Shown: one piece after another, positions 35,801 to 44,485 of the stretch
Numbering within the stretch: position 1 is the stretch's first letter
Layout of the letters: every line of letters starts with the position of its first letter
DNA from: a candidate division KSB1 bacterium
GTDB lineage: Bacteria; Zhuqueibacterota; Zhuqueibacteria; Oleimicrobiales; Geothermoviventaceae
DNA length: 46,462 nucleotides
Reading direction: 5' to 3'
Assembly: GCA_034506315.1 (NCBI GenBank)
Contig: JAPDPT010000023.1
Coordinates: forward strand, 1-46,462
The notes under the pieces: model-generated
Seen by the model: the letters and a program-made list of their open reading frames with translations, nothing else
Databases searched by the model: none
What the model was told of the DNA's origin: nothing
Translations under genes and position numbers: made by a program

Positions 35801-38645
35801 CCATGGCTGCAGGCGGCGGCTCGAAGAAGTTGCTCGCCACGCTCTTGCTCTGGCGCGCGAAGAGCTCCTGTTCGAAGGCATCCACCCCGCCGGCGATGAA
35901 AAGAGCGCGCTTGACCCAGCGTCCCGGTCGCTGGTTCTCGTATTCCAGGAGCTTGTCGATCACGGCCTCGGCCTCCTGGAGTGTGTTAGCAGGAATGCGA
36001 CCGATGGGAAGGTCCGGCACCACGTCGCCAGGACCGTCCAGGCACACGAGTCGGCTGTCGGACACCGGGTTCCCGAAGCTGGGCACGAGGTCACGGAAAA
36101 CGGCGCCTTCGGATATTCTTTTCGGGTCCCAACTGGCATCGCCGAGGAGGAGCACCAGGTGAGGCCGCGGGCTCGGCCAGTTCCAGAAGGCGTAGCCCAG
36201 GAAATCCCGGATTGCCTGCGGCGACTTCAGGCCGTAGCTGAATTCGTCGTAGATGTCCTGTACATCCACGATGGCTGTGGGCAGCGGTCGCCGCTGGCGG
36301 AGCCGTTCGGCTGCCGGACGAAAGGCACCAGGCGTAATGATCACGCACTCTGCGCCGGAAGGCGGGTCCAGCAGATGACCTGCCTCGTCTCTTGCGATCC
36401 GATGGGGTGCGCGTGCGTGCTCCAGCCCTGCGATCACGAGGTGCTTGGGGAGGGCCAGGGTATCCGTCCACAGGAGGCGGGGCGCGCCGCCGGCGGGGAA
36501 GGAAAGGCGGGTCTGGAGCAAGGCCGAGCCCCCTCCTCGGGGTACCCACGTTTCCGGGACCGTGCCGGGGGTTGAGCCTTTTCGGCCGATCATCGCCCAG
36601 GCATCGCGAAAGCCTACCCGGCGGATCAGGGTGCTGCCGAACATCTCGAGCGCTTGCCGAGCCCTCTCCGTAAGCGAGGTGCTCCCCTCGTCCCGGATGG
36701 CCACCAGCACGATCGCGCCTTCGGGCAGCGCCAAGAGGAAATTGGCCAGCGCATTGGCCTGCGCCGTGTCGCGGTGGGTATCGAAGGTGCGCACGGACAA
36801 GATGCGCCCGGTCCGATCGTCCAGAGCCACGACGTTCACGCCACGGCTACCACGCTCGACAATAGGCTGGCCGGCCACGCTGATCAGGCAGCGGTCGCCA
36901 TCTTCGAAACCGGCCGAGAGCACCAGAAGGCTGTCCACGTGGGAAGAGTCGACCCTGAGCTCTGTCAGCCTGATCCCGCGGTCGACAAGGAGGAACGATG
37001 GGGGACGAGCCCCCGGAAGGCGGACCGACCAGCTTCGGGGCGTCGGGCTTGGAGGAAGCCAGACGTCGAGCCCTTCGTTTTCCCGCAGGACCAGCCGCCG
37101 CGGATAGGAGATTTCGACCCAATCCAGATTCCACGGGCTGAGCTCCGAGACCGCAGAGGTCGAGTTGATCAGTCGCAGGAGATTGGGACCCTCCTGGAGG
37201 ACGGCCGCAGGAAAGCCGAGGCGGAGGACTCGGTCTTCTCGGTTCGGAAACTCGACCTCAGGCAGCGCTCGGCCGTTGAGTTCAGCCCGCAGCCTGGCAG
37301 TGGCGTGCGCGGGACCGATGCCCCGCACCTTCACACGAAGCTCGGCCGATCCCACAGCATGGAGGTCACGGAGTTCGAACTCAATCCTATGCTCGTCGCC
37401 GGGGAACAGCCGCCTCCAGATCCAGCCTTCGCCGGGTACCGGGTCGGTGAGTTTGATGCTCAGCTCGTCATCGCCGTCGTGATAGATGGCTTCCCTCTCG
37501 AGGTGAAGGTGGTCCAAGAAGACGGAGTCGACAGGAGCAAGTGGGTCGAAGTGGGCCCGCTGGATCAGGTAGGACCGGACTGCATCTTGCCCTCGCCAGT
37601 CGAGCCAGAAGACATTGGTGTCCGCGTACGGGTAGAAGAAGCAGGTATCTCCGTGCAGGGCAGGGGCGTAGAAGGCGAGGGTGTCGACTGGGTCGAAGCT
37701 TCCGTCCTCAAGGCCCGAGGCAAGCAAAGGTAAGGACTGACCGCGGTGATTCAGGCGGAGACGGCTGGCGTCGATGTTCCTCAGCTCCACGCCGGCGGCC
37801 TCCAGCTCGGAGCCCAGGACGCGCACCATCCCCGAATCGCGAAGCTCAAGGCGCACCAGTCCCGGTTGCCCAGGTGGACTGGGAAGGTCCGGAGGTACCG
37901 GATCGACCCAGTCTGGATTCAGCACGAGCTTGCGCACGGGGTCCACGAGCGAGGAATCTCGAAAGACGCCCCTCGTCCTTCCGCCGTGGACATTGACGGA
38001 GATTCTACCTTTCCGCAGCTGGAGGATGTGTCCCCCCGGACCCGGCCGGACAAGGGGCAGAGTGAGTCGGCCCAGGCGGCATCCCCGCAACACGCCTGCC
38101 TCCGTTAGTTGTGGGACCGATGGAGGGGACTCGACGCTGTCCTGATGTGTGTAACCCGTTGCTCCAGAATCACCGGACACGTCGACGTAGGAGGCCAGGG
38201 CATCCCAGCCCGTTGTTAGGGTGTCCCACTCGGCGGACCCCAGGGCACACGTGACCTCCGCGCCCCAGGGCAGAGCAAGCAGGACGCTGATTGCGGGGAT
38301 TGCTTTTCCCTGGGGTCCGGGTATCCAGGTGCTCGAACCTTCGGGGAGAGACAGGCCGAGACCTTTGCCCAGTCGGTGGCTTCGGAGCGGGGGAACGGAG
38401 GTCGTAATTACGAGCCCGGGGGGCTGGTCCTGTACGGAGAACTGGGCGCCGTAAGAGCTCCTGTGCGAGGAGGACGGGACTGGGAGGGCCAAGACGGTTC
38501 CGGCTCCCAGGAAAAAGACGTAGGCCGCAGGACAAAGGAGAACCCGGAGGGGGAGGTTGCGCCGCAAGGAGCGGGGCCTTGCGCGCAAGAGACCTTCTTT
38601 GCGGGCCCAGGGAAGGAAGGGATTCAAGGGGTGAAGCCGCCTCAT
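32856..38645 (-). CDS. Giant secreted C25 (gingipain/PorU-type) peptidase with two ILEI domains and a C-terminal sorting domain
   Basis: 1929-residue exported cysteine peptidase. After a basic N-terminus and hydrophobic signal segment (to about residue 65) comes a PorU-like N-terminal region (ending with YADTNVFWLDWRG). Residues 602-688 are an ILEI/FAM3-like domain (RGVNVVALDDRTG, GAIVLVAIRDEGS, VGFRDAWAMIGRKGS). The C25 domain (about 758-1115) has LVLLLGDASWDP, DLPIGRIPA, catalytic H985 in NFIGHAGS and C1017 in SMTCHTARF; the spacing matches gingipains. CARDB-like domains lie near 1120-1215 and 1622-1715. A second ILEI domain is at 1397-1485 (INVVLMGPTGK, YGDSWAFLARAG). The end (1839-1929; YPNPFAN to LSKLAILR) is a T9SS-type domain. 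ATG 38645 lies 7 bp after the GT4 stop. The protein could be a sortase like PorU or a free protease. Confidence 0.87.
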   Translation of the reverse strand: MRRLHPLNPFLPWARKEGLLRARPRSLRRNLPLRVLLCPAAYVFFLGAGTVLALPVPSSSHRSSYGAQFSVQDQPPGLVITTSVPPLRSHRLGKGLGLSLPEGSSTWIPGPQGKAIPAISVLLALPWGAEVTCALGSAEWDTLTTGWDALASYVDVSGDSGATGYTHQDSVESPPSVPQLTEAGVLRGCRLGRLTLPLVRPGPGGHILQLRKGRISVNVHGGRTRGVFRDSSLVDPVRKLVLNPDWVDPVPPDLPSPPGQPGLVRLELRDSGMVRVLGSELEAAGVELRNIDASRLRLNHRGQSLPLLASGLEDGSFDPVDTLAFYAPALHGDTCFFYPYADTNVFWLDWRGQDAVRSYLIQRAHFDPLAPVDSVFLDHLHLEREAIYHDGDDELSIKLTDPVPGEGWIWRRLFPGDEHRIEFELRDLHAVGSAELRVKVRGIGPAHATARLRAELNGRALPEVEFPNREDRVLRLGFPAAVLQEGPNLLRLINSTSAVSELSPWNLDWVEISYPRRLVLRENEGLDVWLPPSPTPRSWSVRLPGARPPSFLLVDRGIRLTELRVDSSHVDSLLVLSAGFEDGDRCLISVAGQPIVERGSRGVNVVALDDRTGRILSVRTFDTHRDTAQANALANFLLALPEGAIVLVAIRDEGSTSLTERARQALEMFGSTLIRRVGFRDAWAMIGRKGSTPGTVPETWVPRGGGSALLQTRLSFPAGGAPRLLWTDTLALPKHLVIAGLEHARAPHRIARDEAGHLLDPPSGAECVIITPGAFRPAAERLRQRRPLPTAIVDVQDIYDEFSYGLKSPQAIRDFLGYAFWNWPSPRPHLVLLLGDASWDPKRISEGAVFRDLVPSFGNPVSDSRLVCLDGPGDVVPDLPIGRIPANTLQEAEAVIDKLLEYENQRPGRWVKRALFIAGGVDAFEQELFARQSKSVASNFFEPPPAAMEWGLIQKTTAGYVDGERREDILRGIDRGVLWVNFIGHAGSYTWDLMFHNRDVDALHNAPYYPFVTSMTCHTARFASPYQQCLGERFLVTPRRGAIAFFGTSGWGFAYQDEILLRQLASVVLRDTVRTVGEAVWLAKLRYWASTSNRAVDQVVLDQYTLLGDPALRLALPEEPDLAIAPEDLRILPAEPVATDTVARVQLVVWNYGLALSETCDVQIGFRGGTGIEMAPVRLPIFALGRVDSLSCSCRLPRTPGIYLLTATLDPEQKTRDARRDNNTAAIQVRVSAPGPEILWPRPWGELPADQPLKIYVKPPPSTGGVILLHAEIDSTPTFQSVLREARPLGPDSESLAIFDFGRVRAGLYYCRVRAYVGAEPTGEAVFPFRTVEGLEGAGWAQQGIELGSTEGSGFRASEEGIRLASRHSKVRLESAGIDDGDFARAEIEGLPPMDGRPGINVVLMGPTGKIQVAAFNPEASPAAADSLAALLEAIPAGHYVAMAIRRNGSTGLTERLLRAMESLGSRYGRNLGYGDSWAFLARAGSPWTREVWKRRGEGTATLVDSLLIFAEKAEVVGPWLGPSDRWQELRASVAGEAGKVYLALMGRPSPTSPETTLVSVELQAPTPDFRLPLGAIDVRYLRPVVTITWPDTGCSLARWGVRFSQPGELVSTPLEVKPDVPFVGSRIDFSAFVRNLGPGSTAACSVAWQWQDATGEWHRADLPGRVPALSPGGVYELRWQWQARLEPGAYKIRLLLDPEDQVAELSEWNNLTIHHLTLRPDSAGPRIAILADGRPLVDGDYVPAETRLEIHVEDIGPYSAEDSSRLRVALDGVELRELVGGQLTVGPSPDGELVASFPLRLEPGSHLLEVKAWDVSGNCSDLAISLRVATELIVDRVMNYPNPFANQTLFTYFLSTPADRVTIRVFTLAGREVWSTDAAPALAGFNAVSWDGCDADGAPLANGVYLYLVEAQAGSESARVLSKLAILR

Positions 38646-38652
38646 TGGGTCT

Positions 38653-39825
38653 CTAATTCTTGGCTTGGACGTCCTCCACGAGCCGGTCGTAAAGAGCCTG
38701 GATCTCGGAGACCATTCGTCGGCGGTCCCATTGTTCGAGGTGGGTTGCGTCGTCGTACCTGCCGAGGTTCTGGGCCAGCTCGGGATCACTCAGTAGGAGG
38801 TCGATTTTTTGGGCGAGGCCCTTCACGTCACGACTCGGCACCACAAAGCCATTCTGCCCGTCGCGGACCACCTCGCGAATTCCCTCCACCTCGAACCCGA
38901 TCACCGGAAGGCCGACGGCGCGCGCCTGGACAACGGCCCGCGGGAGGCCCTCCCACAGAGAGCTGAGCACGAAGATATCGAGGGCGGCAAGGTAGGCATC
39001 GATGTCGTGTACATGGCCCAAGAAGTGGACTCTGTCGGACAGACCGAGCTTCGTCGCGAGCTGGAGGAGGCGAGGGGCATAGGGACCCCTTCCGGCTATT
39101 GTGAAGTGCACATCCGGATGGCTCTGGCGCAGAAATCGAGCCGCCTGGAGGAGAAATTGCACCCCTTTGCGCTGCTCGAGACGCGCGGCAGTGCCTACGA
39201 TTCTGGTCCCCGGGGGTAGGCCGAGTCTCTCCCGCAGGGCGCGGCGGTGAACCTCTCGCTGGCGAGAGGCCTCGTGAAAACGCGCCAGGTCGAAGCCGCT
39301 GCGGATCACGACAAATCGCTCGGGTTCCCCGATCCCGTTGGCGATGTAGGTCTGCCGAAGGTCCTCGCCCACGCAGATGAAGAGGTCGGTCCAGCGGCCG
39401 GCCAGCCTCTCCAAGGCGAGGTAGAGAGCGCGTACAGGGAGCCTCAGGTGTCGGTGGAAGGTGATGCCGTGCAGCGTGTGGACAATAATGGGCACGCCGC
39501 AGTAGCGGGCCGCAAGTCGCCCCACGATGCCCGCCTTCGCTTCGTGCGTGTGTACGAGCTGATAGTGGTGGGAGCGAATGAGCCGGACAGCCTCCCAGAA
39601 GGCCAGCACGTCCTTCCCGGGACGCAACTCGCGCTGGAGATGGGGCAGCGAAAGGAAGCGCGTCCTCTGGAGCCGGGCCACGACATCTGGTTCGGATGGC
39701 TCGCCAGCCGCCAGGTCTACCTGGTAGCGGCTGTGATCCAAGCCCTCCACGTTGAAGATGGTGTTCTCGTCGGCGCCACCGGAGATGAGGCGGGTGATAA
39801 TGTGCAGTACGCGCACCCGATCCAT
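38653..39825 (-). CDS. Glycosyltransferase family 4
   Basis: 390-residue GT-B retaining glycosyltransferase, cytoplasmic face of the inner membrane. N-terminal acceptor domain: VLHIITRLISGGADENT, HTHEAKAGIVGRLAARY, VHTLHGITFH. C-terminal donor domain: IVGTAARLEQRKGVQFLLQAA, the E-x7-E type region SLWEGLPRAVVQARAVGLPVI in parts, GIREVVRDGQNGFVVP. It resembles WcfG/EpsF-type transferases using UDP-sugars; the donor is not decided. ATG 39825 (a TTG one codon earlier is possible). It lies between another GT4 (8 bp gap) and the C25 peptidase gene (7 bp gap), so all three are likely one transcript. Confidence 0.9.
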   Translation of the reverse strand: MDRVRVLHIITRLISGGADENTIFNVEGLDHSRYQVDLAAGEPSEPDVVARLQRTRFLSLPHLQRELRPGKDVLAFWEAVRLIRSHHYQLVHTHEAKAGIVGRLAARYCGVPIIVHTLHGITFHRHLRLPVRALYLALERLAGRWTDLFICVGEDLRQTYIANGIGEPERFVVIRSGFDLARFHEASRQREVHRRALRERLGLPPGTRIVGTAARLEQRKGVQFLLQAARFLRQSHPDVHFTIAGRGPYAPRLLQLATKLGLSDRVHFLGHVHDIDAYLAALDIFVLSSLWEGLPRAVVQARAVGLPVIGFEVEGIREVVRDGQNGFVVPSRDVKGLAQKIDLLLSDPELAQNLGRYDDATHLEQWDRRRMVSEIQALYDRLVEDVQAKN

Positions 39826-39833
39826 CAAGAGGG

Positions 39834-40925
39834 CTACCCCTCCGCCACCTGCCGATAAACCTCTAATACCGCTCGTGCGGAACGTTCTCCGGAGAAGAGC
39901 TGGGAGCGCCTTTGCGCCCGCTCGCTCAGGCCTTGTCGGAGGCTGGGGTCCTTGGCCAGACGGACCATCGCTGCGGTCAGGGACTGAGTGGACATCGGGT
40001 CGACCAGAAGGCCCGCATCGCCCAGGATCTCAGGCAGAGATCCACGGTCAGAGCAGATGGCCGGAAGGCCGAACCGAAGCGCCTCCGCTACAGGATAGCC
40101 AAAGCCCTCGAGCAGAGAGGGAAGTACGAGACAAAGAGCCTGTCGATACAGAGCTCGCAGCAAAGGATTGTCTACGCTTCCGAGCAGGAAAACCCGTTGC
40201 CTGAGTCCAAGCTCCTCAACGAACTGCTCGGGCTTTCGGTAGTCCTTGTACGTCGGTCCGGCGATGACCAGCTGAAACCCCTCCAGCTCTGGACACGCGA
40301 AAGCCTCGATCAGCCTTTCCAGGTTCTTGTGGGGACGGCGCTGTCCGACAAAGAGGAAGTATCGGCCGGCGCGGATCCCCTCCGGAAGCGGCGCCTCGTC
40401 CATTGCATCGAAAAGGTCGGAAGCCGGCGGGTAAATCGGGACCACCTTCTCCGTATGGCCGAAGCGTGCCACCAGTCTTGTCGCCGTGAAACGCGAAACG
40501 GTGATCACCTTCTTGGCGCGCCGAACGGCCCATCCTACGCTCCAGGTCAGGAGAGGGTTGAAGACGGCAGGGGGTCCCGTGGACACACCTGGCTCTGGAA
40601 CGTGGTGGATGGTGACCACGGTTCTCGATTCCAGGCCCAGTGGGAGGTCGTGGTGGGGATAGTGGTACACGTCCAGCTGCAAGGGGCGAAGAAACCTGGC
40701 TGCCAGGAGTTTCTGCTTGAGGCCCATCGGCGGGAGGGGACAGGGAACGAACGAGGCGCGCGAGGCCGCCACGGCTTGCAAGGCGGCGGGCGCACGCTCG
40801 CGGACGATGAGCACGTATTCGTTCCTCGCATCCAGACGAAGAAGGTCGCGCACCAGACCAACGGTGTAGGTACCGATCCCCGTCGGCTTGTCTAGCACAA
40901 GGCGGCAGTCGATACCGATTCGCAT
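39834..40925 (-). CDS. Glycosyltransferase family 4 (GT1/mannosyl-type)
   Basis: 363-residue GT-B transferase. N-terminus MRIGIDCRLVLDKPTGIGTY is the typical first strand and glycine loop; VYHYPHHDLPLG, TIHHVPEP and KKVITVSRFTATRL mark the acceptor domain; YFLFVGQRRPHKNLERLIEAF, LLGSVDNPLLRALYRQA and PSLLEGFGYPVAEALRFGLP mark the donor domain with the conserved Glu. It resembles mannosyl- or rhamnosyl-transferases of O-antigen clusters, but the sugar is not determined. ATG 40925 is chosen for its agagga box and the normal GT4 start; the upstream open frame is low-complexity. A 177-bp gap to the GT2 gene contains no gene or promoter that I can support. Confidence 0.9.
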   Translation of the reverse strand: MRIGIDCRLVLDKPTGIGTYTVGLVRDLLRLDARNEYVLIVRERAPAALQAVAASRASFVPCPLPPMGLKQKLLAARFLRPLQLDVYHYPHHDLPLGLESRTVVTIHHVPEPGVSTGPPAVFNPLLTWSVGWAVRRAKKVITVSRFTATRLVARFGHTEKVVPIYPPASDLFDAMDEAPLPEGIRAGRYFLFVGQRRPHKNLERLIEAFACPELEGFQLVIAGPTYKDYRKPEQFVEELGLRQRVFLLGSVDNPLLRALYRQALCLVLPSLLEGFGYPVAEALRFGLPAICSDRGSLPEILGDAGLLVDPMSTQSLTAAMVRLAKDPSLRQGLSERAQRRSQLFSGERSARAVLEVYRQVAEG

Positions 40926-41102
40926 CTGTCCTCTTCTTTCCGCGTGGCCAAGGCCCGTCTGCCTGGGAAACGTGGGGCGACAAGCGCCGCAGCGCGACCC
41001 CGTTCTCAGCGCCTTGGCCCGTACGCCCGGCTTGCTCCAGAGCTGGAAACCACGCGAATCAGATCGCCCGGTAGCGACGGCACGACGGTCCACCTTCCGT
41101 CC

Positions 41103-42056
41103 TCAGGCCGACTTGTAGCCCAGCAGGAGCAGGAAGGTTTCTCCGAAAGCAAGCACGCTCTCCCGAAAGTAGCCCAGACCGCGACGAAGAAGGAGGGGGG
41201 ACGTCAGGAGGCGTGTCGCCATCCCGACAGCGAGAACCAGCCGGACTGCAATCTGCCGAGCAGTAGAGCCGTGCTTCTTCCAGAACCGGAGCAAGCTGCG
41301 GTGGGTTTGGACGAACGTGAAGCGCCGTCGCTCGTAACGCAAAGGGTCTTTCCAGTGGAAGATCGTGATCGAGGGGTCGAAGACCACGCGCCATCCGCAT
41401 TCCCGGAGACGGTAGCAAAGGTCTGTGTCCTCGCTGTACAGAAAGAAGCCCTCGTCCATCCCTCTGACAGTTCGCAGGGCCTGCGTGCGCAACAGCATAA
41501 ATGCCCCTGAGACCCAGTCTACCTCCATGGGATGGTCCCGTGAAACGAAATAATCGCGGTAGCGCCCGAAAAGCCATGAGCGGGGGAAAGCGCGGGCGAT
41601 CCCGATCTCCTCCCAAAGCAGAAGGGAGGGATAGGGGTAGGCCCTGGCGGACGATTGCACCTTGCCGTCTCTGCCGACCATGCGCACCCCGAGGGCTCCG
41701 ATCGCCGGGTCGCTCTCGGCGATCTCCACGACCCGCCGAAGGCTTCCCGGCGGCACCTGGGTGTCCACGTTGAGGAGCAGGACAAAGGGCTCGTCCACGT
41801 GGCGCAGCGCATCGTTGACATTGGCCGCGAAGCCCTTCGGCCTGGGCTGCTGGAGAATGGAAAGGGGCATCTTCCCCGAGTACGCTTCTGCAAGCTGACT
41901 CGTGATACCGTTTCCGTCATTGTCGACGATGAGGACGCGGTAGGGGAGGCCGTCGCACGCCGCCGGCAGGGATTCCAAGCACGGTCCGAGGAAGGGGGCA
42001 AGACCGTCCGTCCCGATCAGAATAATAGCCAGACGCCTACGATTGACCTCCGCCAT
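41103..42056 (-). CDS. Glycosyltransferase family 2 (WbbL/rhamnosyltransferase-like)
   Basis: 317-residue GT-A inverting transferase. Blocks: LAIILIGTDGLAPFLGPCLES, VLIVDNDGNG, GFAANVNDALRH, VLLLNVDTQV (DxD-type metal/nucleotide site NVD), VDWVSGAFMLLRTQAL, GMDEGFFLYSEDTDLCYRL with the ED motif of the catalytic base region. These are typical of the WbbL-like rhamnosyltransferase subfamily. The C-terminus has one or two hydrophobic stretches that may contact the membrane. It begins 3 bp after the flippase stop, so they are co-transcribed. The donor is probably a dTDP- or UDP-sugar; dTDP-rhamnose genes are not in the window. Confidence 0.9.
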   Translation of the reverse strand: MAEVNRRRLAIILIGTDGLAPFLGPCLESLPAACDGLPYRVLIVDNDGNGITSQLAEAYSGKMPLSILQQPRPKGFAANVNDALRHVDEPFVLLLNVDTQVPPGSLRRVVEIAESDPAIGALGVRMVGRDGKVQSSARAYPYPSLLLWEEIGIARAFPRSWLFGRYRDYFVSRDHPMEVDWVSGAFMLLRTQALRTVRGMDEGFFLYSEDTDLCYRLRECGWRVVFDPSITIFHWKDPLRYERRRFTFVQTHRSLLRFWKKHGSTARQIAVRLVLAVGMATRLLTSPLLLRRGLGYFRESVLAFGETFLLLLGYKSA

Positions 42057-42059
42057 CTG

Positions 42060-43325
42060 TTACCTCTGCTTCTTGCGAGCAGCCCAGAACGCGAAGGCGA
42101 GAATGGCTACTGTCTCCCCGAGCGCCAGGAGTGTCTGGGCAGCCGCCAGGCCGCGGACCGCGTAATGGGCCAGGAGCCAGTGGCCCGAGGCCAAGAAGGC
42201 CAGCAGTTTAGCCATTCGGACCCAGAATACAGAAGCGGGAGAGGATAGGGTGAACGTAACGACTCCGACCACTACCTCGGCAAGGAGGGGCAGCAGAAGG
42301 CCGGGCATTAGGATATCGAGGTAGATTACTGAAGAGCGGTAGCCGGAGCCAAACAGGATAGGCACCATCCACCGCCCGAGGAGGTAGTAGAGGCAGAGGC
42401 CGAGGCCGACCACCAGACCGCCGTTCCGAAGGATCGAAGGCAGCCAGCGCCGCGCGTGCTCGGGCCCCTGTAGCTGGGCGAATCGCGGAAAAAGGGCCGC
42501 TGCGGTGGACTGGGCCAGAAGATTGATGCTTCGCCCTACGCTCATTGCCACGTCGTAGCGCGCCGCCTCCGCAAGAGCAGCCTGCGAGCCAAGGAGCAAG
42601 ACGCCGTAGCGCGAAAACGCCTGCACGGCGATGGAGGAAAGTCCAACCCACTTGCCGAAGGGCAAGAGCCTGAGAAGATACCGAACGTCCTCCCGCCAGG
42701 AGCGCAGGAAAGGTGGAGGGATTTGCAGCGGTAACGGTGAGAGAAGGAGCGGCAGGGGCGCCCATCCGCTCAGGGCGATCAGGAAAAGCAAGCCCTTGAG
42801 CGGGTACGGCCGCAGGGCATAGGCGATCCCCGCTGCACCGACCCAGACGAGCTGGAGGGCGGCCATCTGCAGGCCCACTCTTGCGTACCCCCGGAAATCC
42901 TGCCGCACCTGATAATGCAGGAGCGTGGAGTTGCAGAGGTTCTGCCCGGTGCCGTACACCAGCACGGCGATCGAGAGAAGGGAGACCCTGTGGGTGACCC
43001 CGTACACCAGGGCGGCCACCACCAGGAGCACGAACCAGAGGCAGAGGCGGCCGAGGAACAACTGGGAAAAGCGATGTTCCTGCTGTTTGGGCGGGGAGAG
43101 GGCCTCCTGCTGGATGTAGCTTGCCCCCAGTCCGAATTCGAGCGTCGTAGAGAGGAGCAGTCCGCTATTCAAGAGCACCGCGGCCAGGCCGTAATCCTCC
43201 GCTCTGAGGACACGGGCGAGGACCACGGCGGTTACGAGCCGGAGGACGCTGGCCCCAGCCCGTCCGAAGAGCGTAGCGGCAATATCCCGGGTAATGCCGT
43301 TCCAGACTGCAAGACGGCGGCTCAC
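42060..43325 (-). CDS. Polysaccharide flippase (Wzx/RfbX-like, MOP superfamily)
   Basis: 421-residue inner-membrane protein with about twelve hydrophobic segments. N-terminus: GITRDIAATLFGRAGASVLR followed by VVLARVLRAEDYGLAAVLL, which is characteristic of lipid-linked oligosaccharide flippases (PST family). It would move undecaprenyl-diphosphate-linked repeat units to the periplasm. GTG 43325 follows aggagg with 5-bp spacing. It sits between the sugar-nucleotide genes and the glycosyltransferases. No polymerase (Wzy) or ABC exporter gene is visible in the window. Confidence 0.9.
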   Translation of the reverse strand: MSRRLAVWNGITRDIAATLFGRAGASVLRLVTAVVLARVLRAEDYGLAAVLLNSGLLLSTTLEFGLGASYIQQEALSPPKQQEHRFSQLFLGRLCLWFVLLVVAALVYGVTHRVSLLSIAVLVYGTGQNLCNSTLLHYQVRQDFRGYARVGLQMAALQLVWVGAAGIAYALRPYPLKGLLFLIALSGWAPLPLLLSPLPLQIPPPFLRSWREDVRYLLRLLPFGKWVGLSSIAVQAFSRYGVLLLGSQAALAEAARYDVAMSVGRSINLLAQSTAAALFPRFAQLQGPEHARRWLPSILRNGGLVVGLGLCLYYLLGRWMVPILFGSGYRSSVIYLDILMPGLLLPLLAEVVVGVVTFTLSSPASVFWVRMAKLLAFLASGHWLLAHYAVRGLAAAQTLLALGETVAILAFAFWAARKKQR

Positions 43326-43408
43326 GAAGGCCTCCTGGGCCTTGCGCTGTGCCGGTTTTCCGCGCTTCCTGCGCCTCTCACCTTCCGCTCCCCTGAGTAA
43401 GCCTGGGG

Positions 43409-44485
43409 TTATCGGAGCCCACGGTAAAGGACTTCCGCGATTCGCTCGCTTGCGTGCCCGTCGCCGTAATGGTCATGGCGGGATCCCGTAGGGGTGAAGT
43501 TCGCGAGGGCGTCGAGGATCTTGTCCCGGTCAGCCCCCACCAGGCGGTTCCAGCCGTCGGCCACGGTCTCGACCCACTCCGTCTCGTCGCGCAGGGTGAC
43601 GCAGGGAACGCCGAAAAAGTACGCCTCCTTCTGCATGCCGCCCGAGTCAGTGGCGATACAGCGAGCGTGACGCACCAGCTGCAGAGTCTCCAAGTAACTG
43701 AGGGGCGGAAGGTCGAGCACGTTCCCGGCGTGGGCCAGCTTGTCCCGGAGGCCGAACCGGCGCAAGGCCTGCTCGGTGCGCGGATGAATGGGGAACACGA
43801 TCGTGGTGGGGGCCGTCACGAATGCTTCGACAATCGACGCCAGGCGCTCGGGGTCGTCCGTATTCGCGGGCCGATGCACAGTGGCCAGCACGTAGAGCTG
43901 CGGGCGGAGCCCAAGGCGCCTGAGCGCGTCCACCCGCCCCTCTGCCTGAGCGGAGAAGTGCAAAGCGGCGTCCAGCATTACGTCGCCCACCAGGTGAACC
44001 CCTTCTACGATGCCTTCCCGCCGTAAATTCTCGACAGCCTGGCGCGTCGGGCAGAACAGGAATTGCGACACCCGGTCCGTGAGTACGCGATTGATCTCCT
44101 CCGGCATCCTCCGATTGAAGCTGCGGAGACCCGCTTCAATGTGCGCCAGGGGCAGCACAAGTTTGGCGGCCACCAGCGCTCCGGCCAGGGTGGAGTTCGT
44201 GTCGCCAAATACCAGCATGGCATCAGGCTTGACCTCAGCTGCCACCCGTTCGAGTCGGATCATGATTTCGCCCGTCTGCTGGGCCTGTGATCCTGAACCT
44301 ACCCCGAGGTGGAAATCCGGCTCAGGCAGTTCCAGATCGCGAAACATGATGTCCGACATCTCCGGATCGTAATGCTGGCCGGTATGGACGAGGATCTCGC
44401 GGAATTTCTGGCGCAACGCCTTCGACACGGGGGCAGCCTTGATAAACTGCGGTCGCGCTCCTACGACGGTCAGGATCGTCTTCAT
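43409..44485 (-). CDS. UDP-N-acetylglucosamine 2-epimerase (WecB/WbpI family)
   Basis: 358-residue non-hydrolysing 2-epimerase, cytoplasmic. Motifs: VVGARPQFIKAAPVS, LVHTGQHYDPEMSD, VFGDTNSTLAGALVAAKL, AHIEAGLRSFNRRMPEE, GDVMLDAAL, FPIHPRTEQALRRF, TDSGGMQKEAYFFGVP, and CVTLRDETEWVET. It converts UDP-GlcNAc to UDP-ManNAc or, as WbpI does, UDP-GlcNAc(3NAc)A to the manno form. The neighbouring dehydrogenase and acetyltransferase, which resemble WbpB and WbpD, favour the WbpI role (inference). ATG 44485 overlaps the preceding stop by one base (TGATG). Confidence 0.93.
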   Translation of the reverse strand: MKTILTVVGARPQFIKAAPVSKALRQKFREILVHTGQHYDPEMSDIMFRDLELPEPDFHLGVGSGSQAQQTGEIMIRLERVAAEVKPDAMLVFGDTNSTLAGALVAAKLVLPLAHIEAGLRSFNRRMPEEINRVLTDRVSQFLFCPTRQAVENLRREGIVEGVHLVGDVMLDAALHFSAQAEGRVDALRRLGLRPQLYVLATVHRPANTDDPERLASIVEAFVTAPTTIVFPIHPRTEQALRRFGLRDKLAHAGNVLDLPPLSYLETLQLVRHARCIATDSGGMQKEAYFFGVPCVTLRDETEWVETVADGWNRLVGADRDKILDALANFTPTGSRHDHYGDGHASERIAEVLYRGLR

